Source: Heterobilharzia americana (taxonomy: Eukaryota > Platyhelminthes > Trematoda > Strigeidida > Schistosomatidae). From it: a DNA stretch of 64,000 nt. Where the stretch lies: contig OX104127.1 in NCBI GenBank assembly GCA_944470555.2, positions 143,052,786 through 143,116,785 of the forward strand, given 5' to 3'. The translations under genes and the position numbers were made by a program. The first letter of the stretch is position 1, and each line of letters begins with the position of its first letter. This document shows, piece by piece, positions 40,931-52,454 of the stretch. Under the pieces are notes generated by a model. That model ran no database searches. It saw only the letters and a list, made by a program, of their open reading frames with translations, and was not told the origin of the DNA.

Positions 40931-41775
40931 GTTTCGCTGACTTCATTTTACTTTACACCCTTCCTTCCAGTCTATTTGTTTGTTACTTTCTTGTGAATCA
41001 GGTTCATATGTTGTTATTAAATCAAAAACTTAACACAACATTAAGAACTATAATCACATGAACACTGGCTGAAGTTGAAAGATCTATAACTTTATATCAT
41101 AAAGTCTTAGAGATATTTGTTGTCTGTTGAATAAAATGTTTCAAATACTGCAAACTGAATGACCTGATTTCGAGTCTCACCGAGGGGGATTGACATCAGA
41201 ATCCCCTGAGGGGAAGATATATCTTGCTGATAAGTTTCAAAGAGTAGAAAATATAGGTTCTTAGCTTCCTGCCAATTATGTTCAACTGGCTAACATCAAT
41301 AAAATACTTCGAATAGTAAATTTCTAGGTTTAGCTTTTCTTTTGGTTGATAGTACTACTTGTCTGTATTGATATTTAAAAAAAGAACTCAGAAGAATTAC
41401 TGTTTTCATTTTATAACTTTAAATGCTTTAAAGTCGATAGCTTTGTATCACTATGGCTATTTATCATATAAGTAAACCTCTGTTTAGATAATTCTAAATG
41501 TATTCTTCTTTCAGACTATTTATCTTTAGCCTTTTCAAAGAATAATTCCTAGTTCTCATATGGTATATAATGTGCATTATTAGAATTACTATAGTGGATA
41601 TGAGAGTGTATCAATGACACATGTTCATTTTGATTATGATAACCATATGCAATTGTTCTATACCTCAATGAAAAAGCTTTCAAGTCGCAGATGTTTTACT
41701 GATGAAGTAAAGTTGTGGTCTGTTTTCAGGACAAGAATTAACAAAACCCCATATTACTTCAGTATATATAATATA
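40931..41775. other. No gene recognised
   Basis: Low-GC sequence. The 69-codon frame at 41,614-41,823 runs into the RTE tail and is background. Confidence 0.45.
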
Positions 41776-41780
41776 GTTAT

Positions 41781-43030
41781 ATTATTATTATTATTAGTCC
41801 CTTGGGTTCCTAATGGAACATAGGGATTCACTAGCACATCTCCATTCCACTCTCTTCTCTACAAACAATTCAACCTGGCTCCACCACTGCCCACAACCTC
41901 TCATTTCTTCCTCACACCATCAACTCCATATCACCCTCACCTCGCCTCACCTCGGATACCCAACTCGTCGCTTCCCATCTGGTTCCACTCGAGCAACTGG
42001 CCTGGCCTGGCCCGTGATGTCACCAATCCACCTTCTCAGTGTATGCTCAATCCATCTCCATCTACACTTCCTTCCAGTGTATATTTGTTGAGTGATAACT
42101 TGTTGGTTGGTTCGTTGCCTGCCACATCACAGTTCCTTGTTGTTTATTCTTTTTATTATGACAATCCATCTGATCTTCAGTAACGAGTCAGTGTAGGTGG
42201 CAGTTGTTGATAAATGTGTGTAGTTTGTTAGAAATGCTTTTCGTAATGCGCCAAATCTCTCAACCATCACATAGAAGCACTGACATGACCGACATTCGTG
42301 TTGAAAATCTGGATATTGTTCACACTTTATGCTGAGTGGAGTGAAGTAGATCTCCACACTGGTTTCAGGCTAATGAACACCTGTCTTGCTTTTCCGATTG
42401 TGAGTTTGACATCCTCGTCTGTGTCTGTGCCTTCTGTAGTTGAAACAGTGTTTCGTAGGTAGGTGTAGGTGAAGGAGGTTACTTCCTTTAAGTTTCTCCC
42501 TTTCATGGTGATTGGAGTTTGTTGTTGTTGGAGTTGTTGGTGCGGTATCTTCATCACCTCTGTCTTCTCTATATTCACCTGAAGTCCCGTCTTCCTTCGC
42601 TGCCCTGCCTCTTCTGTCAACTTGTTAGTTTTCTCATGTAGATCATCAAGTTTGTGTGACATCAGACACAAGTCATCATTGGCGAAATCCAGATCTCCTA
42701 GGTTCTTTTCCGCGGTCCAGCATATCCCCCTCTTCTCACAGCTCCCCACTGTTTGTTGCATGATCCAGCTCAGTTCACCACAATCAGGAATATCATGGGG
42801 GATAGTAGGCGGCAGCCTTGTTTCACTCCTGTCTTCACTTCAAAAGCATCACTGAGCTGAGCTTCCCATTGTGAATTACTTGACTGGCATGCGGTGTCTT
42901 CATATAGTTGTTGAATGAGGCTGATAAATGTGTGCGGTATTCCGTAGTAATGAAGCAGTTTCCAAATTACTTGTCGGTCGACGCTGTCAAAGGCCTTCTC
43001 AAAGTCGATAAAGTTGACTGCAAATCTATA
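41781..43030 (-). mobile_element. RTE LINE, 1.25-kb 3' copy, FANDD subfamily
   Basis: Minus strand. From the 5' break: DFEKAFDSVDRQVIWKLLHY (43,010-42,950; RT motif A intact), DLDFANDDLCLMSHKLDDL (42,692-42,640; motif C with inserted Asn), GLQVNIEKTEVMKIPHQQ, KGRNLKEVTSFTYTYLRNTV, INNKEL.. and WRWIEHTLRR region, then the 3' end and an (ATT)n tail at 41,781-41,795. The frame 42,761-42,327 is open for 144 codons. Confidence 0.9.
42327..42761 (-). pseudogene. RTE RT palm/thumb fragment with FANDD
   Basis: A 144-codon open frame: NLGDLDFANDDLCLMSHKLD, DLHEKTNKLTEEAGQRRKTG, LQVNIEKTEVMKIP, then QQTPITMKGRNLKEV and TDTDEDVKLTIGKARQVFI. It corresponds to the segment from motif C to the thumb in RTE RTs. 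The extra residue in FANDD is shared with two other copies in the window. Confidence 0.75.
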
Positions 43031-43440
43031 TAATTAGGTAGACAGATTTCCACTTTGAGCTGTAGTCATCACTTTCTTTTCATTTCTTTATAATTTATAA
43101 AATATTCCTTTGCTTGTATCCAGATGAATAAACAACCCTTTCAACCAAATAAAATATGAATATGAAAACTGAATTGGTAATTTATATAAACTATGATCAA
43201 GATTTGATTGTATGAGTATGGCAAATATTAAGCGCTGAGTAAAAGGATGACATCAGATATAGAATTGTATTGGCATAAGTCACAGAGGGTTTGAAATCAA
43301 ATAATTCCAAAGTTTTGCACTAAACTCTGGTCCCAGCTTCTTCAGGGAACTAATCAAAATTAAATTATCAAGGATATACAGATGAAAAGCAACACATTCT
43401 CAGAGATATCTCGATTATCCGTCTGCACATACTTTGACCA
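43031..43440. other. No gene recognised
   Basis: Nothing recognised. Confidence 0.4.
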
Positions 43441-43444
43441 CTAA

Positions 43445-45255
43445 GGAAATAGGTCACAAAATTAATATTCAAACAACTTTCAAAGTTTTATATAGAAACA
43501 GTCAGCGACAGTATTCTGAGATCTGTCGAAGCCACGGCCATACACAAATTGAAATTAGAACACGAAGTTTATCCCAACAATATGATTGATGTGTTAGCGC
43601 AATTCACTCCGAACAATCCGCTCGATCACACATTCACTCGTCAAGTCAATATACATTAAACCAGAGGAGAAATACACACGTCAAGGTATTAGGAGATTCA
43701 AATTAAGAAAGATGAAAACAAAAATGAAATAGTTGATCATGATCTTGGAAGGAGAACAAAGTTAATGAAGGTGGGTGTAGTGAAAGAACAAATTGCTTTG
43801 TATACATAGAGGTGGTTTCATTTTATGTATGGCTATCGCTTCCACAAATCTCAGTATACTCCCCTGACTGTTTCTTTATGAAAGCTTTGAAAACTATTGG
43901 AAAATGAATTTTGTGACCTATTTCTACAATACATTTCGCTATAGATGAAGAGGATCTTCTCCCACTAACGTTTAACAAGATGAACAGAAGGAGTAGTAAT
44001 GGGATCACCAATATCCCGAATCCTACCAGATATATTTATGGATAGATGAGAAAATATGGCATAACAAACATGTAATCATGCACCTAAGATATGGTGGATG
44101 ACAGATTCGCCACTGTCTTGAAATCGGAAAATATCGACAGTTTCCTCATGCATTGAAACTCAGTAGTAGTAGTAGTAGTGGACACAATCAAATTCACTTA
44201 CAAGGTAAAAAGTGAACAAGGAGAATTACCTATATTGGATTGCAGGATAAAACGAAGGACAGACGTCGGTGGTTTCGATGCACAAAACCAACACATTCCA
44301 ATAGGCATCTAGACTTCAAGTCACCTCATCCAATGTCAGTCAGTGAAGCCAGGTTTAGTCAAATCTCTAAATGATAGAGCTGGAAAACTGACTTGTTAGT
44401 ACAAAGACCTAAACAGGAAACTGAAACACCTAAAAGTAGCACTCATAGTTAATAATTATCCTCCACTGTTTATCGAAAAGTTCGTACAAACACAGAGGAG
44501 ACGAAACCATACAAGTAACACGAGTACGAATAATGAGAATAATGACAAGATGAGGTGAATGGAGTTCATAGCCTCCATTATGTTGCCACATAAGGAAGGT
44601 AGATGAGAAAGTTTATGTAAGACTGATTCTCAACAAATGTGGAATTGTGGTGACATTTAAACCTAGAAATTCACTCAGTGATAAGCTTTGTCGGCTTAGG
44701 GATCCGATCAATGGAATTGAGCGAAATAATCTAATCTGTCGAATTCCATGTAATGATTGCGAAGTCAATTACATAGGTGAAACTAGGCGATTGGGATCAT
44801 TAAGATTAAGAGAGCATATGAGTTTAGTCGACTACAGAATGATAGACGTGAATACGATGAATAATCTAGAAAGTAAGTTGACTATTGCAATGCATGCGTG
44901 CATGAATACACGATTACACAATTGGGTGGGATCATACCACTGTATTTAATTAAGTGTAGTATAATCAGTTGGAGAGAGAGAGAGAGAGATATTGATTACT
45001 GAATCTTTGTTCATCGAATCAACCAACTCCCAACATGTGTAATAGGAATGAGTCAACACCTATACCAGAGATATGGAAAATTTTACGACCAATCTAAACA
45101 AAGAAGAAGAGGTGACGGTACCCTAAAAATGTGATGTTGAAAGTGGTATGATGACATTGATATGATTATGAGGAGTGATAATTTCTGCTGGGAACCTCGT
45201 AATCAAGTAAATAATACTGTATTACACTGTGTTATCAATCAAATAAACAAATCCA
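43445..45255 (+). mobile_element. PLE-A end plus PLE-B block, second copy
   Basis: Reverse complement of about 22,145-24,195, at high identity. 43,445-43,830: INIQTTFKVLYRNSQRQYSE and HGHTQIEIRTRS (end of PLE-A GIY-YIG) plus its flank. 43,985-44,040: GVVMGSPISRILPDIFMD (PLE-B RT). 44,092-44,130: MVDDRFATVLKSENIDSF (VDD). 44,200-44,260: IKFTYKVKSEQGELPILDCR. 44,647-44,949: GIY-YIG. A (GA)n tract lies at 44,972-44,990. The same PLE-A/PLE-B junction in both copies shows that they were duplicated as one chimeric block. Confidence 0.8.
44647..44949 (+). pseudogene. PLE-B GIY-YIG endonuclease domain
   Basis: A 100-codon frame: RNSLSDKLCRLRDPINGIER, NNLICRIPCNDCEVNYIGET, RRLGSLRLREHMSLVDY. It shows I-CxxC, NYIGET (the YIG half of GIY-YIG), an Arg eight residues on, and REH, the classical order of the PLE nuclease. 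The frame is closed by TAA after SYHCI. The upstream RT is broken, so the element is dead, but this is the cleanest nuclease domain in the window. Confidence 0.8.
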
Positions 45256-46020
45256 ATACGGTATTTCAATCTAGGGTGAATTTCAATAGCATATTCACCC
45301 TTATCGTTTTTGTAATACTATGTGATTACTTAAACAGGTTTGATTTCATGTCTATTGGTTAGGTTTGTGTTTTTGTAATTCAGTTTGGTATCGGGCATAA
45401 ACCTTCAATCTTACAGATTAACTTTTAACCAATTTTCGTAGTTAGGTCACTCCGAATAAAATATTATCATATATTTATGCCAGCCAACACTTCTCACCAT
45501 TTTTGCTCTCTGAGGAAAACTCCTTATATTTCTAGTGTTAAAAATTGTAGTCTAGTCGAAAGAAACACTTGCATAGATATATTGTTCATGTGACTTCCGG
45601 TCATATATCAAGCAGTAGCATTGGATTCACTGAGAGTCGACAAATCGTAAAGATCATAATTTCAGAAGTACAAGAACCAAACTACTACATGACTATTTGA
45701 ACTACATAAGAACTATTCACGTGAAATATGATTATTCTAAGGTCTTCTATTCGACATCAAATTCCGATTTATACTGTTAAAACCATGTTTACGGAAGGTG
45801 TATGGTGTGTAATATGTAGAAGTACATGTGAGATCTTTCATTGTCTACATAAGTATACAATTAATGGAATGAAACAAGTCCTTTTTGACTGATTTATAAA
45901 GCTGAAACACAGTTTATTATGAACCATATAGAATAAGTCGATGAACAACAAAGTCTTGGATAGGCTACATATTAAACGATCAAATTTCAGATACATATGA
46001 ATGTATTGCTTGTAAAAACA
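45256..46020. other. No gene recognised
   Basis: AT-rich; a 74-codon minus-strand frame at 45,838-46,062 has no domain. Confidence 0.4.
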
Positions 46021-46024
46021 ATAT

Positions 46025-46305
46025 CCTGTAGCTAACAGTGGAATCCAGGAGGCACGTTTCATCCTATTTGGATGTCATCATCTAGATCTACCTGCCTTTC
46101 AGTGAGTGATGTTATCTCCACAAGACTTGGACCCAGAACCGGTCGCTGCAAACGTCAGAGAGCTAATCTTTGGGCCACAGAGTCATGACAACCACTTCTT
46201 GTCAGAAGGGTTAACTTTTTATGTTGTTACTTGCATTATCTCATCGTCGAGTGGACCAAATAGATCAGTATTTACTGACGTATGGGCTCCTACATGGATA
46301 CCTCG
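46025..46305 (-). repeat. S1 unit fused to LINE-2
   Basis: CTAACAGTGGAATCCAGGAGGCACGTTTCATCC, GTCATCATCTAGATCTACCTGCC, CAGTGAGTGATG, AGCTAATCTTTGGGCCACAGAG, ATGACAACCACTTCTTG, then GACGTATGGGCTCCTACATGGATACCTCGATAT breaking into LINE-2 at 46,306. Confidence 0.65.
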
Positions 46306-46850
46306 ATATAAGATGGTTGGGACACGTATTACGTATGTCTAACAATCGTTTGCCTCGAAGCGCAATGTTGATCGAAGTACGTTCAGGCTGGAAAAAGGCT
46401 CGACGAGGCCATACTAAAACATACCATCAATGCATGAAGTACTTGATTGTTGGTTTGAGACATGTAGGTCGATGCACACTAACCGGTTAGGGTCGATGGA
46501 ACAAGAGAAACCAGTGGTTGGAGACTGTAGGTGATATGTCTGAGAATCGATGTCAGTGGTGCTGATGTATACACACATCATCCTCATCTTAAAGCTATAT
46601 CGAATCTCACCATTTTCTCATTCTTCCTTTCTCTCTTTTACTATTTTATGTTTCTTTTGTCTGAATTTGCTTTTCTTCATCTTCCATTTCACTACCCTTT
46701 TACTTGGTGTAGTGACATGAGCTGTGGCGACTCGGACCATTATGCAGTATTGCCCGGTCCTATGTTGATTTGGATGGATGGACCTCAATATTACCTGTCG
46801 TTTCTATTCTATAGTGATGATGTTAAGTAACCTAATTGCGAACCTATCTA
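46306..46850 (+). mobile_element. LINE-2, 3' end
   Basis: Encodes RWLGHVLRMSNNRLPRSAML, SGWKKARRGHTKTYHQCMKY, GLRHVGRCTLTG and NQWLETVGDMSENRCQW: the C-terminal end of a LINE RT distinct from RTE (WLGHVLRM in place of WIGHTLR). It closely matches 50.72-51.15 kb. One stop (TAG after LTG) interrupts it. Confidence 0.75.
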
Positions 46851-48025
46851 AATCCCCTTTGTACTGTTATCAATGAGTGACTAGCACCTCTTATTATATT
46901 ACGAAACGTTACCTAGTTCATAACCAGACTTTACTTCTAGCACTAAATAAAGCATAAATGAAATTTAAGATAACATTAACCTTCATAACTATCTAATTAG
47001 GAGTAGTGGATCCATCTGAGCCGACAAACCACAAGCCAGCCAGCAATGTAGTCATTCAACAGATCCAATTCAAATCCACCATTAATTGACCATATTGGAT
47101 AGTCGTATACTGGTTAAGCATAGAGTTATAGGTAAAAAAGTGAAGTCAGTTGATGTGATTTTGAAACCTTAATAATTACGATGTCTGGGATGTGAGTTAT
47201 CCTTGTCTTATCACTGTCTACTCAGACACTCACTGTCAGCTGAAATAACATAAGGTTGAAGAAAGACTGAAGGTGGTTAGACTAAAATGTAGCACCATTC
47301 TTTGAGGTTTATAACTGTTGATCTAATTCAGGTATAGGAGTGAAGACTTCCAAAATAGAGTTAACGTTTTATGTACTCATTCTCTTCTCTTTAATAAAAC
47401 AACGACTTCACTTTATCTCATTGTACTTATCTTTAGCAAAATATCATGTCCAAAATCAACTAGTCTGATTTACACTCTTGAGATAAGCAGAGAATCTTAC
47501 CAAAATTTTATACTCATACTTCAATTTCGAAATAAACAATTTTTTCAGATAAAGTGTCATATTGAAAAGTAGAGTATTTTCAAAATGAGCAAAAATAGCA
47601 GAATAAATCATTGAGATTTTTAGTGAACACTTTAGTTCAGTCTATATAACTTCTGTCACATAGGTTTTTTGGGAAACTGTCTAAAAAAAAGCATGAGGAC
47701 AGCAGTCAACGAAAAACTCGATTTCCTCTATCATGTGATAGAAAACTATCAGTTTTTATTAGTGTCTGTGTTGTGTGACCGATTATTTTTCTGCTTGAAT
47801 ATTGAACTGGTATTGTTCAATTAAATTGATAGTTTGACTATTTGTGATAGACTTGGTTTGACAGATACCTTTGAGTTATCGGTCCTGTTCTGTACCAACA
47901 GATCTACGAGACTCGACTATTGACCAGATCTGAATTTAACTTCAATCCCCAGGGATTTTGTCCTACTGCCAGCTTTGTAAATTTGTGACACGGTACTATC
48001 ACTTGTTTGTATTCACAGTGACTGC
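46851..48025. other. No gene recognised
   Basis: AT-rich; no frame of 60 codons on either strand and no repeat recognised. Confidence 0.5.
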
Positions 48026-48029
48026 CAAA

Positions 48030-48185
48030 TCTACTTGAGTTCAAGGCGAGAGTATCATACTGATTATCAGTTTGACTATGTGAGATAGCTAAAGTTTGAC
48101 AGACTAGTACTGATATTGGATGAGGATTGAAGGTGAGATGAAAAGTTGAGCAGTTATAGGATCAATAAATTGACAGAATCCAATT
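48030..48185 (-). repeat. S2-type unit, decayed
   Basis: GTTTGACTATGTGAGATAGCTAAAGTTTGACAGACTAG, GATATTGGATGAGGATTGAAGGTGAGATGAAAAG; the B box (TTATAGGATC) is degraded. Confidence 0.5.
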
Positions 48186-48385
48186 ACGCTTCTGTTCTAA
48201 AACTTTTCTTCCATTGTTGATGATCTGAAAGGAATGTGTTATAGAATAGTCAAACAAAATGATTTGTTTCATGCTCGAATTTCCCTTTATGAATTTGAAA
48301 AGAGCGAGAACACCAAGTGGAACAGGATAAAACAAATCTATTTCATTTCGATAGTATTTCTTGTAGAAAATTTGGCATACTCTTA
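48186..48385. other. No gene recognised
   Basis: Nothing recognised. Confidence 0.4.
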
Positions 48386-48389
48386 CTAT

Positions 48390-48710
48390 TTGTTGATATA
48401 CTTGTAATCCTCCATTGTTTTACTGGGTTGAATTGTTTAACCTCTGCTGACATATGGGTGCCTGTGTGGATGCCTTGATATTGCCCGAATATTTATTATG
48501 GTAATTTATTGGGTTATGGTTAGCAAAGAAATCCAGGATGCGCGTTTCGTCCTATATAGGACTCACCAGTTAGCTGGATCTACCTGCATCCCAGTGTGGG
48601 GTGATGTTGTTCCCACTGAGACTCGGATCTTACACCCGTTGCTTCAAACGGCAAAGCGTGATCCACTAGCCCAATGAGGCATGATAGCTACTTCGAGAAC
48701 AACGGGTATT
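48390..48710 (-). repeat. S1 (Sm-alpha-type) unit, full, first of tandem pair
   Basis: Complete order: TGTTGATATACTTGTAATCC, GGGTTGAATTGTTTAACCTC, TGTGTGGATGCCTTGATATTGCC, CAGGATGCGCGTTTCGTCC (ribozyme), TAGCTGGATCTACCTGCATCCC, CACTGAGACTCGGATCTTACACCCG (reverse B box), GATCCACTAGCCCAATGAGGC (reverse A box), ATAGCTACTTCGAGAACAACGGG. The next unit starts about 326 bases later. Confidence 0.85.
48535..48590 (-). ncRNA. Hammerhead-like fold, core interrupted
   Basis: Stem II (GUCC..GGAC), GAAAC, stem I (AUCCAG/CUGGAU) and the ATC triplet are kept, but CUGANGA reads CTAACTGGTGAG, with extra bases. Predicted inactive. Confidence 0.45.
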
Positions 48711-48890
48711 GGTAATAACTATTTGTTGGTATGCTTGTAATTCTCAGTTGTTTTAATGGATCGCATTGTTTGACCTCTGCTGGTATATGTGGTCCTACGC
48801 GGATGCCTCGATATTGTCTGAATATTCATTATGATAATTTACTCGATTGTAGCTAGGAGAGGGATCCAGGATGCACCACAACCAAGTAAT
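48711..48890 (-). repeat. S1 unit, truncated second tandem copy
   Basis: ATTTGTTGGTATGCTTGTAATTCTC, GATCGCATTGTTTGACCTC, GCGGATGCCTCGATATTGTC, GGGATCCAGGATGCACCACAACC: the inner half (ribozyme and head) is deleted. Confidence 0.8.
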
Positions 48891-49715
48891 TTAATATACT
48901 TTGCTTCATTGAAAGATAACAGAATATCCATCACGAGTTAAGACGGATAGAAATAGTCTTAGAGAAAAGATCAATCATAAGGATAAATTCAGGAGGATGG
49001 GGGGGGGGAGGGTTAATAAATGGTCAAAATTATGTACATAATCTAATGAAACTTCCTCGTATAAAACAACAACAACAAGAGGTACTTAACATTATCAGAT
49101 TACGTAAATAGGTCATACGATAAATACGCAAAATGTTGTTGGCTGAAAACATTCAATATGAAGGCAAGATAATGCAACCAAATAAAATTGAAGGGATAAA
49201 TATCTAAGGCTGATAAAGGATGATGCAATAAAATAACAGTCGAGTTACCAAAGTAGACAGAACTTGGCTTATTTTGTATAATAAGGAATGAATGCTGTTT
49301 TGATCATTACTGTTAACTTTATGCCTAGAAGTACTTGGAAATAATCTAGTTCATGGTACTGAATGAAGTGCGTATATGTTGTCCAGAGATTATTGATTTT
49401 ATTGACACACTAGTGAATGTTGTAACAGAAGTAACCTGTGGCTTTGAATTTTTCAAATTATCTACCTATAAACAAGGCCGACCTTCAGAAATCCATCCTA
49501 AAGTATCCACTGAACTGGTCAACTGATGAACTTCCACCTGCGTTTAGTCCAATATCATTCGGAGAATTTTCGCTTGAAGTTATTAATCAATTCCTTATCA
49601 GAAGACATACATAGACCTTATTGTAAACCACTTACTGAAAGTAGCATTTAGCTTGCTAAACCTTAGCAAATAAACCTCTGAAGTATGTCACTTGGTTACA
49701 GGAGAGTAATCAATT
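48891..49715. other. No gene; G10-type run at 49,000-49,011
   Basis: A poly-G tract (GGGGGGGGGAGGG) and CAACAACAACAAGAG near 49,068; otherwise nothing. Confidence 0.45.
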
Positions 49716-49719
49716 TTAT

Positions 49720-49890
49720 GTTGTCCAGTCCTCAGTGCTAGCCAAATTCTGTCAATTATTTTGCAATGTGGCCATCAAACTAGGAGGCTCACAGTAGTGA
49801 TGCACTTTGTTGGATGTTAGTTAGTTGGAGGCGGTCGGCAGGATTGCCTGTCAAAAAGTACGAAACCTAGTCCGAGGACTGCCTGCAACC
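49720..49890 (-). repeat. S4 repeat, partial
   Basis: GTTGTCCAGTCCTCAGTGCTAGCCAAATTCTG, TTTTGCAATGTGGCCATCAAACTAGGAGGC, TTAGTTGGAGGCGGTCGGCAGG match 12.37-12.50 kb. Confidence 0.6.
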
Positions 49891-50040
49891 ATCTTAGAAA
49901 CCTCTGAAGTCTCTTGAGGAAGTATGCCATGTAAGTTCAACCAAACATTTTGCTAACAGTAATGCTAAGAAAACAGAGTTATTATAAATGCATAATGTTA
50001 TCAGTTTCTGTAAGCGCCTATAGTGAGATATCGGGTGAAT
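49891..50040. other. No gene recognised
   Basis: Possibly the decayed upstream part of LINE-2. Confidence 0.3.
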
Positions 50041-51150
50041 TGTACACATAGAGTGGTCTCCGTCAAAAATGTCCACTCCCTCCATTCCTATTCATTTTTA
50101 TCACGGACATTCTTAGGGAAGTCTCCTTCTCGTCATCTGACCACACAGGATAACTTTTGGTAGATCTAGAATATGCAGATGACATAGTCCTGTTAGGTGA
50201 AGACGCTGACAAGGTGAAGAGTCTTCTGGACAATTGATTGGCAATTTAAGAATGTTTGGAATGCGTTTCTCGCCACTCAGATGTAAATTATTGTTCCATG
50301 ACTGATCTTCAACAACAGAGAGCGAGGTGGTTGAGCGAGTTGGACACTTCACTTACCCAAGAAGTTGGGTCAAACCTGGTTCGTTGGTCAGTGGCCGACG
50401 AAATTTCTGCATGAATACAAAAGGCCTGGTTGGCTTTTACTAACTTACGTCACCTGTGGCGCCGCTGTGATATCCGACTTTCTATTAAGGATCAAGTGTA
50501 CTGTCCTGCAAATTACTGTGTTCTGCTCTATGACTGTGAAACATGGGGATTAAGAGTAGAAGATATTAGAAGGCTGCAGATGTTTGGCCACCACTGTCAC
50601 CGTAGCATAGTCCATATTTCATGGTATCACCACGTGAGTAACACAGAGTCATATGAGTCATGTACAGAGTTTTAGGCACGATAGGTAAGTCGGTTGATGC
50701 AGTTGCGAACCTTCATCGACTGAGATAGCTGGCTGGGACATGCATTATGTATGCCTAGCCACCGTCTACCTCTTCACACAATGTTGGTTGGAGTAGGTTC
50801 AGGCTAGAAAAAGGCTCGACGAAGCCAGACTAAAACATACCATCAATGCATGAAGTACTTGATTGTTGGTTTGAGACATGTAGGTCGATTCACACTAACC
50901 GGTTAGGGTTTATGGAACAAGAGAAACCAGTGGTTGGAGACGGTAGGTGATATGTCTGAGAATAGATGTCAGTGGTGCTGATGTATACACACATCATCCT
51001 CATCTTAACTGCTATACTTAATCTCATCATCTCATTCATCCTCTCTTTTACTATCTTCTACTTCTACTTTCCTTGACCGATGTGCTGATATGAAGTGTGG
51101 CCACCTGGACCGTTACGCAGTAATGCCTGGTCTTTTGTTGACCTTGCTGA
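50041..51150 (+). mobile_element. LINE-2, 1.1-kb copy with RT motif C
   Basis: Encodes DLEYADDIVLLGEDADKVKS (50,165-50,225; YADD catalytic motif intact), then SLTQEVGSNLVRW, NLRHLWRRCDIRLSIKDQVY, YDCETWGLRVEDIRRLQMFG, HHCHRSIVHISWYHHVSNTE and, after a frameshift, the WLGHVL-type tail shared with 46.3 kb. The order YADD, CETW, HRCxRSI and tail is that of a LINE RT C-terminal half. Several shifts and stops. Confidence 0.8.
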
Positions 51151-52030
51151 TGATGTTGGTGATCAGTTTCTCATAATCTGAATGTTTTGTGGGCATCAAT
51201 TTGATAAATCATTTTTAGACAAGTTATGATCAAGCTTATCGAAAAAAACAGTTGCTGAAAAGTAGTCCCTAAGCTTTTTTATATTACTAAACAAATATAT
51301 AAGCCTTATAGCAGTTAATACATAGTTACATTGAAAATTGTCTAAAATTTGAATGCATGCTAAGCTGATTATGTTCACTTTCTTTCACTTGTTTAGCTTC
51401 ACATAACCAAAAAGTTATTTGCTCTACTTAGCATTAGTGTAAACAGTTTAATTCCGCTTTTCATATTTGTAAGATAAAATGCCCCCTTCAAATATCGTAC
51501 GTATGTGTGTGTAACTTTTAAACAAGTGGAAGTGAATTCGACATTGAACACAAATGATTCATATTTGTCCTAGTTCACTGGACGGATATGTTAACGATGA
51601 TTTATTCTACCCACTTCACCTTGTTGTTTAAACACAGAACAGCTGCTAAATATTCGTTTCAGCTATGATTTCTTTAAAATTAGAATACTATATATGTATA
51701 TTCAGGACAAGAAAGTCGATACCTCGTTAGATAAGTGAAACAAGTACAACAGCTATTTGACTTAAATAGGTCCTATGCAGGGATCAACAAGAATCCATAA
51801 CAAAGTACATTTTGCACATATATCCCCCTATATGAAATTTAAGAAAGAAAGAACAATGATTGGAATAAAATAACACTTCATCGGTGTCTCATCAGCTGTT
51901 AGCTACCTAAAAACATTTTAATATAATATCCCAAAAGAATTATAGCATACGTTTTACCAGTTAAATAACGCTAGATAACACGGAATGATGTGATTTAACA
52001 GACAATACAAACATTCAGATAAAGTTAACG
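51151..52030. other. No gene recognised
   Basis: AT-rich sequence without supported features. Confidence 0.45.
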
Positions 52031-52034
52031 AGAG

Positions 52035-52450
52035 AGTTCGTCGTAGTATATGACTCCTCAACAGTACGTGCCTATGACCTTGCCCCACCAGGGATTAAAC
52101 TCACTACCTTTTGGTTTCACGGGGAATGCATTAACTATCCAACCACTGGGTTGGAGTCAGTGGTCCACAGTTTCTTATTTCTGTCAATTCGCGATATAGT
52201 GCAGCTATCTACGAAAGTCTTCAGCTGGCATCTGCAGAAGTAGGAAACTAGGGACTATTAAACTACAACCAAGTGGTTGAATGGTTAGCGCATTCACTGG
52301 GTAATCTGAAGGTGTTGAGAAGTATCCCTGCTGGAGTAGGGTCGTGGGTACATACTGCTGAGGAGTTCCACACTAGGAAGAAAAAGTTGTTCAGTGCTCC
52401 AAGGTTTTTAATGGTCCTCTAAATGATGTCTGTCCGTGGTGAATACTACC
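52035..52450. repeat. S3/S3 fold-back pair
   Basis: Minus-strand part 52,035-52,235 (GTAGTATATGACTCCTCAACAGTACGTGCC to TCTTCAGCTGGCATCTG) joined to plus-strand part 52,240-52,450 (AGAAGTAGGAAACTAGGGAC, AAGTGGTTGAATGGTTAGCGCATTC, GGGTCGTGGGTACATACTGC, TCCGTGGTGAATACTACC). The two can pair over roughly 200 bases. Confidence 0.75.
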
Positions 52451-52454
52451 TTAA

